NCBI GenBank assembly: GCA_001723645.1
Contig: MDLC01000008.1
Span: 24,152 to 88,151, forward strand
Direction of reading: 5' to 3'
Length of the DNA: 64,000 nucleotides
DNA from: Candidatus Endobugula sertula
GTDB taxonomy: Bacteria; Pseudomonadota; Gammaproteobacteria; Pseudomonadales; Cellvibrionaceae
Of this stretch, positions 10,803 through 19,231 are shown one piece after another. Both the position numbers and the translations under genes were made by a program. Each line of letters opens with the position of its first letter. The first letter of the stretch is position 1. The notes under the pieces were generated by a model. It was given only the letters and a program-made list of their open reading frames with translations, did not search any database and was not told where the DNA came from.

Positions 10803-10829
10803 AAATAAAGAGTGATGAGGGTGAGAGTA

Positions 10830-11723
10830 ATGGCAAAAAATCATTTAGGTATTGACCACCCATTGGTTGCGGTTCGGGATATGGATAAAGCTTGCGAGGA
10901 TTTTGCTCGCCTTGGCTTTTTTATTAACCCTCGACATCATCATCCTTGGGGTACAGACAATCATTTTCTAATGTTTCCGGAAAATTTTGTTGAAGTGATT
11001 AGTATTTATGACAAAAGTAAATTAGATCAAACCAATGAGAAGGGTTTTGCCTTTGGTCGTTTTATCAGCAATGCTATAGAGCGCCGTGAGGGAATTGCGT
11101 TAGTGGCACTACACAGTGAAGATGCTCGCGCAGATCATCAATTGATGCAAGAGCGCGGGGTGGAAAATCAGGGAATTGTGGACTTTCGTCGAGCGGCCCA
11201 CCTCCCTGATGGGACTGAAGGCGAAGCCGTGGTTTCCCTAGTGATGTTGATTAATTCAGAGTATCCTTCTATCTCGCACTTTTTTTGTCATCAACAACGG
11301 CCAGAGTTATTGTGGGTTAAGGATTGGATGACTCACCCTAATAGCGCTAATGCCATTACATCGGTGTGTTATGTGGCAGAAAATCCACTCGCTTTGTTAG
11401 ATCGCTTTGCAGGTATTTATGGGAGTGAAGCGATAGTGCGAACATCAGAAGGGTTTACTGTGAAGACTGATAGGGGGTTGTTTGAAATACTCGGTCCAGA
11501 GGAGTCCAGGGGACGTTTTGAGGGAGTTGATATTCCCATGAATACTGAACAGCTTCCTAGTGGTATTGCTATTCGTTTTAGTGTTCAGTCCTTGGCTCAG
11601 GCGCAAGCGTGTCTTGATAGCCATCAGGTTCAGTATGTAAAAACGTGTGATGGGGGTTTACGTATCCCTGCCCACTATGCAGGCAATACTATTTTTGAAA
11701 TGTATCCTACGATGGGTTTGTAG
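10830..11723 (+). CDS. VOC / glyoxalase-like domain protein
   Basis: Vicinal-oxygen-chelate fold protein, 297 aa. The N-terminal module begins GIDHPLVAVRDMDKACEDFARLGF, typical of the Glyoxalase-like domain family, with His/Glu residues (GIDHP, NFVEVISI) that could bind metal. A second related module follows around residues 180-297. ATG 10830 is chosen because GAGGGTGAGAG sits just upstream; GTG/ATG codons 15-18 bases earlier lack such a site. The gene is sandwiched between the CysE-like gene and the M20 deacylase. Substrate unknown; the family includes lyases, dioxygenases and isomerases. Confidence 0.75.
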   Translation: MAKNHLGIDHPLVAVRDMDKACEDFARLGFFINPRHHHPWGTDNHFLMFPENFVEVISIYDKSKLDQTNEKGFAFGRFISNAIERREGIALVALHSEDARADHQLMQERGVENQGIVDFRRAAHLPDGTEGEAVVSLVMLINSEYPSISHFFCHQQRPELLWVKDWMTHPNSANAITSVCYVAENPLALLDRFAGIYGSEAIVRTSEGFTVKTDRGLFEILGPEESRGRFEGVDIPMNTEQLPSGIAIRFSVQSLAQAQACLDSHQVQYVKTCDGGLRIPAHYAGNTIFEMYPTMGL

Positions 11724-11745
11724 GTTTTTATTGAGGAAAAGTCTG

Positions 11746-12921
11746 GTGTCACTAATTGTAAAAGATGATGATTTACATGAGTTAATGCGTCAATGGCGAC
11801 GCGATCTTCACGCGCATCCAGAAACCGCATTTGAAGAACATCGCACATCGGCGAAAGTTGCTGAGCTATTACGCAGTTTTGGTTTAGAGGTGGTGACCGG
11901 CCTGGGGAAAACGGGTGTTGTTGCCACACTTCAGGGGCATCAGGCGAGTGAACGTTCCATCGCTTTACGAGCAGATATGGATGCACTGAAGTTACAAGAG
12001 CTCAATACTTTTGCCCATTGCTCACAACATCAGGGGAAAATGCATGCCTGTGGTCATGATGGTCATACGGCCATGCTATTGGGCGCTGCAAAATATTTAT
12101 CGGAACATCGGGAGTTTGCTGGCACAGTGGTCTTTATCTTTCAGCCGGCAGAAGAGGGTGAAGCAGGTGCTCAAGCCATGTGTGATGATGGTCTATTTAC
12201 ACAATTTAATGTAGATGCCGTTTACGGAATACATAATTGGCCGGGTGTTGCTGAAGGCAGCTTTGCGATACATGCTGGTCCGGTAATGGCTTCAATGGCG
12301 ACTTTCGACATTATCATTACTGGTAAAGGTTGTCATGCGGCTATGCCACATATGGGCGTTGACCCTATTATTGTGGCTGCACATTTGATGACGGCTATGC
12401 AAAGTGTGATCAGTCGTTCTTTGAATCCACTGGAATCTGGTGTAGTGAGTATCACCAAGGTACATGGTGGCGAGGCCTACAATGTGGTGCCAGATAGTGT
12501 GACATTATCTGGAACCTGTCGCACTTTTTCTTCGGAAGTGTGTGATCTTTTGGAGTTGCGTATTCAACAGCAGGTGAATGCTATAGCGGAAGCGTTTGGA
12601 GCTACAGCGGAACTGGATTATCGCAGAGGTTATCCCGCAACCATTAATACACCTGCCCACGCGGAAATTTGTGCTGCCGTAGCCATGGATTTGGTTGGTA
12701 CAGAAAATGTTAAGCTCGATATGGCGCCGAGTATGGGTGCAGAAGATTTTTCTTTTATGTTGCAACAAAAGCCCGGTGCTTATATTTGGTTGGGCAATGG
12801 TGCCGATAAAGAGAGCAAAAGTTTGCATAATCCCTATTATGATTTTAATGACAATATACTTGCCTTGGGGGCCAATTTCTGGATATCTTTGGTATATACC
12901 CAACTTTCTGTTAATCAATAA
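11746..12921 (+). CDS. M20 family amidohydrolase / N-acyl-amino-acid deacylase
   Basis: Dinuclear-metal aminoacylase of the hippurate hydrolase/AbgB/HipO group, 391 aa. Clear motifs: RRDLHAHPETAFEE near the N-terminus, LRADMDALKLQE, the metal-binding HACGHDGHTAML, FIFQPAEEGEAGA with the catalytic Glu pair, and MGAEDFSFML near the C-terminus. The small dimerisation domain (KGCHAAMPHMGVDPI) is intact. Start GTG 11746 is supported by GAGGA at 11733-11737; frames reading further upstream overlap the VOC gene. Together with the CysE-like acetyltransferase it suggests an acetylate/process/deacetylate scheme for an amino compound, which is inference. Confidence 0.85.
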   Translation: MSLIVKDDDLHELMRQWRRDLHAHPETAFEEHRTSAKVAELLRSFGLEVVTGLGKTGVVATLQGHQASERSIALRADMDALKLQELNTFAHCSQHQGKMHACGHDGHTAMLLGAAKYLSEHREFAGTVVFIFQPAEEGEAGAQAMCDDGLFTQFNVDAVYGIHNWPGVAEGSFAIHAGPVMASMATFDIIITGKGCHAAMPHMGVDPIIVAAHLMTAMQSVISRSLNPLESGVVSITKVHGGEAYNVVPDSVTLSGTCRTFSSEVCDLLELRIQQQVNAIAEAFGATAELDYRRGYPATINTPAHAEICAAVAMDLVGTENVKLDMAPSMGAEDFSFMLQQKPGAYIWLGNGADKESKSLHNPYYDFNDNILALGANFWISLVYTQLSVNQ

Positions 12922-12939
12922 TGTCATGCTAGCATTATT

Positions 12940-13854
12940 ATGAAGCAGATTAACGAGAAACGAGTAGCGTATCTCTACGAAGCAATTAACAGGGGGTCAA
13001 TAAGAGCGGCGGCAGATAAACTTAATACCGCTCCCTCAGCAGTTAGCCGACAAATTGCATTGTTGGAAGAAGAGTTGGCAACAACCTTAGTAGAACGGCA
13101 CCGTAAGGGTGTGACGCCAACAGATGCTGGGGCGATCGTATTGCGCTACTATCGGGAATTGTTATCCAGTGAAGAGAGCTGTATTTCCGAATTGCAGGCG
13201 TTGGAAGGATTGCAAATAGGGCACATTATATTAGCGGTAGGGGAAGGTTTTGTGGGAGACTTGATGTCAGGTCCTCTTCCTGAGTTTAATCGTTTATACC
13301 CTAACTTAACACTATCTATTAATATGGTGGATACCAATGAGGTCATCCGTCAGGTGGAAGAGGATGAGGCACATATAGGTTTATTATTTCACCCAGCCAA
13401 TCATCCTGGAGTACGTTCCCAGGTTATCAGCTACCAGCCGATGTGTGCTATTGTCCCGCTTGGCCATGTATTAGCTCAACAATCGTCTCCAGTAAAATTG
13501 GAGATGTTACTTGACTATCCGGTAGCATTGTTAGAAAACCATTTTGGTATCCGACAATTGTTGGCGGTAGCAGAGTTTCAAGAGCGGCTACGTTTTAAAC
13601 CTATTCTCACAACAAGCTCAATTGCAGTATTAAAATATTTTGTCCGCTCACAGCTCGGCATGACCTTTTTACCGGAGTTTGTTGTTGCTAGAGAAATAGC
13701 AGACAAGCAGTTAGTGGCTATACCGATTGATCAGGAGGTGCTGACACGCGGCGAAGCCCATATGGTCACCCGTTTGGGAAGACAACTTTCTGAGGGCCCA
13801 AACCAGCTATTATTGCACTTAACATCGTGGATGAAAGCATTTAGTTCTTCTTAG
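12940..13854 (+). CDS. LysR-type transcriptional regulator
   Basis: LTTR of 304 aa. The N-terminal winged helix-turn-helix (about residues 1-65) contains SIRAAADKLNTAPSAVSRQIALLEEEL, and the rest is the periplasmic-binding-protein-like effector domain. It lies 18 bases downstream of the M20 gene on the same strand, so it is probably part of the same transcript and is the natural candidate to control the operon beginning at 7574. The inducer is unknown. Confidence 0.85.
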   Translation: MKQINEKRVAYLYEAINRGSIRAAADKLNTAPSAVSRQIALLEEELATTLVERHRKGVTPTDAGAIVLRYYRELLSSEESCISELQALEGLQIGHIILAVGEGFVGDLMSGPLPEFNRLYPNLTLSINMVDTNEVIRQVEEDEAHIGLLFHPANHPGVRSQVISYQPMCAIVPLGHVLAQQSSPVKLEMLLDYPVALLENHFGIRQLLAVAEFQERLRFKPILTTSSIAVLKYFVRSQLGMTFLPEFVVAREIADKQLVAIPIDQEVLTRGEAHMVTRLGRQLSEGPNQLLLHLTSWMKAFSSS

Positions 13855-13960
13855 GGTTTGTTTAATCTATTGTCCCTGCTCCTATATCGCTAACTTTTCC
13901 TTTTGTATTTCATATTTCTATTACCTTTTACGGTTATAGCTTTGTTATGATAAAAGCCTT

Positions 13961-15223
13961 TTGTTCTGTAGCGGGATTGTTCTTTTGGCTTTAATCACTT
14001 TATATCTTCTGGGTATTACATCACTATCTGTTGCTTTAGGTATTCAAATTATTCTATTACCCTGGCTGGTAGTTGATCATTTGGCATTGGGCGCTCTTTG
14101 GGTTGGTTGGGTTCAGTTGGCAGTACTTATTCCGAATTTACTCCTGTTATTGGTGGGGGGGATGATTGCTGACCAAGGTAAGGGAGTGCGTTATTTGGTT
14201 CCGCTGTTAATTTTTAACAGCATTTTACATGTTATTCTGGCTATTCTTATTTATCAACAATGGTTGGGCATTTTACTACTCATTACCTACGCTGTTTTGT
14301 TAGGAATAAGTAATGCCTTTGTGCAACCATGGCGTGAATATATTTTAAACTCCATTAAGTATGATCAATTACAGAAAAGAATTGCCAAGAGTAGCCTTTG
14401 TTTATATGGCGGTCAGGCTATTGGTGTAGCTCTTACGTCTTTAATGGGGAAAGTAGGCGCTGAAATCTTGCTATTCATTCAATTATTTTTTGTATTGTTG
14501 GCGGTGATTTTTATGTGGCGTTTGATCGCTTTATTAACTATTCAACCAAGTGGATATAGCAACCGTCGTCCTGTAACGCGTCAAGCGTTATTACGCTCTG
14601 GATTGCGTGATATATGGTCATTTTCCGCCTTGCGCAGCTTGATTGTTATTGTCGCTTTTAATGGCTTTTTTCATATTGGTGTATTTATTGTTATCCTGCC
14701 TTTGTTGGTCCGTCAGGTCTATGGTGGGGCTGTCGACTTTTATAGTGGATTGCAACTGGTGTTTGTTATAGGGACTATTGTGTCTACTTCCGTGATTATT
14801 TATAGGCAGCCCCTTCATAACCCTGGCAGCAGAATTATTTTTAGTCTGCTTTATGGTGGTATTATTTTGTTGGCTTTGTCTGCCAAACCCACTGTGGCAG
14901 GCTTATTTGGCTTGATTTTTTTATGGGGTATCGTTGTCGGTATATCATCCAATATGGGGCGGACAATCTTGCAGTCTTTAGCTCCCGAAGCACTGCGTGG
15001 ACGAATGATCGCTATTTATCAGTTGGCTTTGTTTGGTAGCGCTTCTTTGGGTGCGTTATTTGCGGGTTACATGATAGAAATTATCGGTGTGCTTAATGTA
15101 TTAACTTTGAGTGGTTTTACCAGCTTGTTATTTTTTATCGCGACATTATTAACTCGCTCCCTATGGAATGTGACTCTCCCTGTAGACGATGTCGTTGAGT
15201 CTACCTCGATAGATGCTGACTAA
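13961..15223 (+). CDS. MFS transporter (MFS_3 / exporter-like)
   Basis: Integral membrane protein of about 420 aa with roughly 12 hydrophobic segments. A cytoplasmic loop with GMIADQGKG lies between the second and third segments, and a second-half copy follows; this is the usual major facilitator pattern, closest to enterobactin-exporter-type MFS_3 members. The start is uncertain: the frame opens with TTG at 13961 and no good ribosome binding site. An ATG at 13947 in another frame gives a hydrophobic stretch of only 15 codons, so a small N-terminal lesion is possible. It follows the catabolic operon and may move its substrate. Confidence 0.72.
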   Translation: MFCSGIVLLALITLYLLGITSLSVALGIQIILLPWLVVDHLALGALWVGWVQLAVLIPNLLLLLVGGMIADQGKGVRYLVPLLIFNSILHVILAILIYQQWLGILLLITYAVLLGISNAFVQPWREYILNSIKYDQLQKRIAKSSLCLYGGQAIGVALTSLMGKVGAEILLFIQLFFVLLAVIFMWRLIALLTIQPSGYSNRRPVTRQALLRSGLRDIWSFSALRSLIVIVAFNGFFHIGVFIVILPLLVRQVYGGAVDFYSGLQLVFVIGTIVSTSVIIYRQPLHNPGSRIIFSLLYGGIILLALSAKPTVAGLFGLIFLWGIVVGISSNMGRTILQSLAPEALRGRMIAIYQLALFGSASLGALFAGYMIEIIGVLNVLTLSGFTSLLFFIATLLTRSLWNVTLPVDDVVESTSIDAD

Positions 15224-15445
15224 CATTCGGTAAAAGCTGATAAGACAAGAATGAGTCATCAAGAAGCATTGTAAACGGCCTTGCGAGTATCTGATATCGG
15301 TTGTTTATATATAGCGTTTGTGGTCACTTTGGACGAGCGAATGGGGTGCATCGTTTGAGGAATGACTTGAATGAAGTAGTGGTAGAGTAAATGGCAGGGC
15401 AATAAAATAATAGTCAATTATTGTGCCTGTTAATATTGTATTCTA

Positions 15446-15459
15446 TTGACTTATATCAA
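15446..15459 (+). promoter_or_regulatory. FNR/ANR-type box upstream of glucokinase gene
   Basis: TTGAC-TTAT-ATCAA, one base from the symmetric TTGAT-N4-ATCAA and identical to the Pseudomonas ANR/DNR form. A TATGTT at 15483-15488 lies where a -10 would for a box centred near -41.5, giving a leader of about 60 bases before the ATG at 15555. Confidence 0.6.
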
Positions 15460-15554
15460 TAGTGATTTTGTTACACTATTAATATGTTGTTTTATTGTTA
15501 TTCCCATTTCTTAAAAATAGTCTAGTTTTTAAAGTTCTCACTTTAGGTAGGGTC

Positions 15555-16580
15555 ATGTCAACAATTGTTGGAGATATTGGTGGTACACAAGCACGTTTGG
15601 AATTGCGAGTACAAAACACGACTCTTTACAGGAAAGTCTATAAAAGCGCTAATTACCCGGATTTAATTGCCATTATTTGCCGTTTTATAGAGGATATTAA
15701 AAATACGGGCATTTCGATTCAAGTTGGTTGTCTCTGTGTAGCGATTGCAGGACCTATCGTTGAAGAGGGTGGTGATCAGAGAATTAAGCCAACACACTTA
15801 TCTTGGTCTTGTAGTGCTAAGGAGCTGCGGGATCGTTTTTCTGTTGATTCCGTTTTTTTATTAAATGACTTGCAAGCGGCAGCTTATGGGATATCCCAGC
15901 TTTGTCCTGAAGATCTGTTGGTAATACACGAAGGTAAAAAAAATCGTGTATCCCCGAGGCTGCTGCTGGGGTTAGGTACTGGTTTTGGTCAGAGTTTGTC
16001 TATCGATCAGAAAGGGCGATCTATAGTATTGTCAACAGAAGCCGGACATATGAACTTTGCACCATTTAATGCTTTTAGTCACTTTTTTTATGAAGCCCAA
16101 TGTTTGGTTGGTCGTAACGATTATTCGGCTGTTACGGTAGAGACTATGCTATCGAGTCAGGGCTTGTTAAATATTTGTCATTATCTGTTAAGGCATTCAA
16201 GTATCATAGTATCTGATCGTTTTAGGCATGCAATAGAAAATAGTAATCAATCAGAAATGATTACTGAATATGCCAATTGCAATGAATTATTAGCTGAAAA
16301 AACCATTGAGCATTATCTGGAATTGTTGGCAGGTTATATTGGTAATGTTGCGTTAAGTTGTTTGCCTGCTGGTGGGATTTATATGATGGGAGGAGTAGCA
16401 CAACATATTATTCCCTGGTTGCAGCCTGAACGTTTTATGCGATTGTTGATGGATAAAGGTAGTATGTCTTCGTTGTTAGAGCAACTACCCGTTTATATTG
16501 TAAAAAATGATTATTTAGGGCTAGAAGGTGCTTATTATATCGCTCAACAGCGGTGTGGGATGCACAGGGAGGCGCGTTAA
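15555..16580 (+). CDS. glk: Glucokinase (Glk family)
   Basis: ATP-dependent phosphorylation of free glucose to glucose 6-phosphate, cytosolic. The 341-aa protein has the bacterial Glk layout: phosphate-binding GDIGGTQARLEL near the N-terminus, FLLNDLQAAAYGI with the catalytic Asp, LGLGTGFGQSL, and STEAGHMNFAPF (Glu/His typical of the family). ATG 15555 is preferred, with AGGTAGGG just upstream; a longer frame from 15495 begins with unrelated sequence. The FNR-type box upstream and the glycogen genes nearby suggest it recaptures glucose released by GH57/MalQ-type enzymes. Confidence 0.85.
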   Translation: MSTIVGDIGGTQARLELRVQNTTLYRKVYKSANYPDLIAIICRFIEDIKNTGISIQVGCLCVAIAGPIVEEGGDQRIKPTHLSWSCSAKELRDRFSVDSVFLLNDLQAAAYGISQLCPEDLLVIHEGKKNRVSPRLLLGLGTGFGQSLSIDQKGRSIVLSTEAGHMNFAPFNAFSHFFYEAQCLVGRNDYSAVTVETMLSSQGLLNICHYLLRHSSIIVSDRFRHAIENSNQSEMITEYANCNELLAEKTIEHYLELLAGYIGNVALSCLPAGGIYMMGGVAQHIIPWLQPERFMRLLMDKGSMSSLLEQLPVYIVKNDYLGLEGAYYIAQQRCGMHREAR

Positions 16581-16900
16581 ACTCTAATATCGGCATTGTA
16601 TCTGGATCAGAAAAATATAGCAGGTTTCAGGGTATTTTTACGATTATTATCAAAAATAGAGTACTACGGGAATAAAAATATGTATTAGTCAATCTGTTTG
16701 CCATTTTATTTTTCGTTAATAGTTTATCGGAAGGAGAAGCTGGCGGAACAGTGGCTCAGATAGTGGGTGTAGCGTTGCCAGAATTAAGTGGTACTATGGT
16801 TCTGTTGGTAATATTACTGATTAGCCGCTTGGGGTTGAATATCATCGCCATAAAAATGGTAGATGACACTATATACTTTGTTAGTGAATGCTATTAAAAG
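16581..16900. other. Intergenic with an unassigned hydrophobic open frame
   Basis: No recognised gene. A plus-strand frame stays open from 16676 to the TAA at 16895-16897 (about 73 codons) and reads like one or two membrane helices (VNLFAILFFVNSLSEG..., then VLLVILLISRLGLNIIAI). It lacks an ATG/GTG/TTG near its beginning and any ribosome binding site, so it may be a remnant or chance. Confidence 0.3.
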
Positions 16901-18364
16901 TCACAGTGTATGGTAAAGCTGTAAATACTGTCTGGCGCTTTTTTTCCAGGAAAAATTTTGTTTCATTCCATTAATCTGTAATTGTTTCCAGAGAGAGGAT
17001 TGTTGGTAGTAGAATAAGATTTGTTTGGTGCTTTGATATATAACATCAGCAGTCATTTCGTTAAAGCTAAACCCTGTTGCTGTTTTATTTTTAATGGTTT
17101 CTTCCGTGGCTGTAGTTACTGTATCTACCAAGCCACCGACCGAGTGAACTAATGGTAAGGTACCATAGGCGAGGCTATACAGTTGGGTTAATCCACAAGG
17201 TTCATAGCGGGAAGGCATTAAGAAAAGGTCGGCTCCAGCAATTATGCGATGTGCCAATGCTTTATTATAACCCAGGCTCACGTGAAACTGTCCGGAATAG
17301 TGTTTCGCATAGTCTAATAAGCGGGTTTCATCATTTTTATTACCACTTCCCAATAGTACAATTTGTATTGGTAACTCTAATAATGTAGGCAGTGTATCCA
17401 ATAATACGTCAATACCTTTCTGATGACTTAATCGACTCACAATACCAATCAGTAGTGGTTCGATCATCGATTGAGGCAACGGTTGTTGAGTGTTGTGCAG
17501 ACCACACTCTACTTGTAAAGCTCGCTTATTGTTAACTTTTTTCTCTAGGCTTTTGTGCGAATAGGTTGTCGATAAATAAGGATCCTTTGCCGGGTTCCAT
17601 TCGTTATCATCAATACCGTTAATTATGCCTGTTAAATCTTGTCGACGATAATTTAACAAACCCTCCAGTCCACAGCCAAATTTAGACGTTGTTATTTCTG
17701 TAGCATAGTGCAAACTGACGGTGGTGAGCTTGTCGGCAAAGACTAACCCCCCCTTGATGAAAGAGAATTGGCCATAGTATTCTAATGCTTCGTAAGACCA
17801 TAAGTTTTCCGGTAAGGCTAATTTTTGTAGGGTATCGTAGGGAAATAGACCTTGATAAGCCAGGTTATGAATGGTAAAAACGGTTTTAGGTTTATTTTTT
17901 TCGTGTGTTAATGTTAAGTAAACTGGAATTAACCCAGTTTGCCAGTCATTACAGTGAACAATATCTGCTTGCCATTTAAGGCCTACCTGATTCATGGCAA
18001 CGAGAACAGCGGCTTGACAAAAAAAACCAAAACGCATGGCATTATCAGGCCAGTCCTGCCCTTTTTCATCGATATAGGGGTTCCCTGACCGCTTAAAATA
18101 ATCGGGATAATTGATTAGCCATACTTTGAGTCGTGAAGGCGGTATTTCTGTTTCAAAGACTTGAACCGTTTTATCGTTCAACGAGAATGATGTTAATGGT
18201 CGGTAGTGATCGATGGCTTTTAATACCGTTTCATAAGCTGGCAGTAAAACCCGTACCGATTGGTGAAGGATTTTTAGTACTCGGGGAAGACTATAACTGA
18301 CATCAGCCAGCCCACCAGTTTGGATCAGGGGGTAGACCTCACTACTTGCGAAAAGAATATTCAT
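16901..18364 (-). CDS. glgA: Glycogen synthase (ADP-glucose type)
   Basis: GT5 glycosyltransferase adding ADP-glucose units to the non-reducing ends of alpha-1,4-glucan; cytosolic. 487 aa from the chosen start, the usual length. The N-terminus MNILFASSEVYPLIQTGGLADV matches the nucleotide-sugar-binding signature (normally KTGGL; here QTGGL). The C-terminal lobe has SRLSHQKG and LMPSRYEPCGLTQLYSLAYGTLPLV with the catalytic Glu. A 20-residue upstream extension in the same frame is ignored as unlike the family. It is divergent from the VTT operon, and the two share an intergenic region with an FNR-type box. Confidence 0.92.
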   Translation of the reverse strand: MNILFASSEVYPLIQTGGLADVSYSLPRVLKILHQSVRVLLPAYETVLKAIDHYRPLTSFSLNDKTVQVFETEIPPSRLKVWLINYPDYFKRSGNPYIDEKGQDWPDNAMRFGFFCQAAVLVAMNQVGLKWQADIVHCNDWQTGLIPVYLTLTHEKNKPKTVFTIHNLAYQGLFPYDTLQKLALPENLWSYEALEYYGQFSFIKGGLVFADKLTTVSLHYATEITTSKFGCGLEGLLNYRRQDLTGIINGIDDNEWNPAKDPYLSTTYSHKSLEKKVNNKRALQVECGLHNTQQPLPQSMIEPLLIGIVSRLSHQKGIDVLLDTLPTLLELPIQIVLLGSGNKNDETRLLDYAKHYSGQFHVSLGYNKALAHRIIAGADLFLMPSRYEPCGLTQLYSLAYGTLPLVHSVGGLVDTVTTATEETIKNKTATGFSFNEMTADVIYQSTKQILFYYQQSSLWKQLQINGMKQNFSWKKSARQYLQLYHTL

Positions 18365-18424
18365 AATAATAAAAGGGTGACTTGATTCCAATGGCAAGGA
18401 TAATACTTTTAAAGTGAGTCCCAA

Positions 18425-18438
18425 TTGACTTATGTCAA
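18425..18438 (+). promoter_or_regulatory. FNR/ANR-type box between glgA and the VTT operon
   Basis: A symmetric TTGAC-TTAT-GTCAA. A perfect TATAAT at 18462-18467 predicts a start near 18474, placing the box centre at about -42, the class II FNR geometry. It therefore most likely drives the plus-strand operon starting at 18502; an effect on divergent glgA is possible. Confidence 0.65.
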
Positions 18439-18501
18439 ACCTGTTTGATGCTTGGCATCTTTATAATGGTAATCGAGATTGCCTGAAACTGAGTGTTGAC
18501 T

Positions 18502-19221
18502 ATGTCGTACCAACATTATTTATCATTACTGGTTCTTGTGATCACAAGCGCGGTTATTGTTGTAGGTGTTATAGCGATTTTAGCAAGTCTTGGGGTAGGG
18601 GTTTATGTTAGCCTTTTTTTTGAGTGGCTGGTTCAGCAAGGGAATAGCGCGATGTTTATTTTTATTTTGGTGGATTGTTTGGTTATCGTGTTGCTATTGC
18701 CAGGGTTAGTTTTTACTGTAGGTGCGGGTTTTATTTTTGGCTTTTTTCAAGGGTTTTTTGTAATTATTTGTGGGACAACTCTGGGGGCTTGTTTGGCTTT
18801 TTCAATTTCTCGGTATTTGTTTAGTAATGATGTTAAGCGATATCTTAGAGAACATAAGAAATTTAGAATGATTAATTATGAGTTGGTAGCCGAGGGCTGG
18901 AAAATTATCTTACTCAGCCGCTTAATTCCCTTTTTTCCTTTTAAGCTATCCAATTATTTTTTTGGTGCAGCCAGTTTTAAAATAGTCGATTTTATATTGG
19001 GGACTGTTGTAGGCATTATACCGATTACCGCTTTTAATGTTTACGTGGGTTCCATTGCTAGTGATATCAGCGATGTGGTTACAATGGATCCAGTCAGAAC
19101 ATCACCATTTAGTTTATGGTTCTATGGCGGTGGGTTGGTGATGGGTATAGTGATGATCAGTTATATTTTTCATTTGTCTCAAAAATCATTGACAAAATTT
19201 AATCGAAAAAATCATGTTTAG
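18502..19221 (+). CDS. VTT-domain (TVP38/TMEM64, DedA-like) membrane protein
   Basis: Inner-membrane protein of 239 aa with about six hydrophobic segments. The VTT core is visible: GLVFTVGAGFIFGFFQGFF, then ...LGACLAFSISRYLF, a cytoplasmic basic stretch, LSRLIPFFPFKLSNYFFGAASF, and a late FILGTVVGIIPITAFNVYVGS. Members of this superfamily are implicated in lipid scrambling or lipid-carrier recycling. ATG 18502 is chosen; GTG 18493 in frame is an alternative. It is first in a five-gene operon of glycan and phosphodiesterase genes and sits behind an FNR-type promoter. Confidence 0.8.
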   Translation: MSYQHYLSLLVLVITSAVIVVGVIAILASLGVGVYVSLFFEWLVQQGNSAMFIFILVDCLVIVLLLPGLVFTVGAGFIFGFFQGFFVIICGTTLGACLAFSISRYLFSNDVKRYLREHKKFRMINYELVAEGWKIILLSRLIPFFPFKLSNYFFGAASFKIVDFILGTVVGIIPITAFNVYVGSIASDISDVVTMDPVRTSPFSLWFYGGGLVMGIVMISYIFHLSQKSLTKFNRKNHV

Positions 19222-19231
19222 GAGTGAACGA

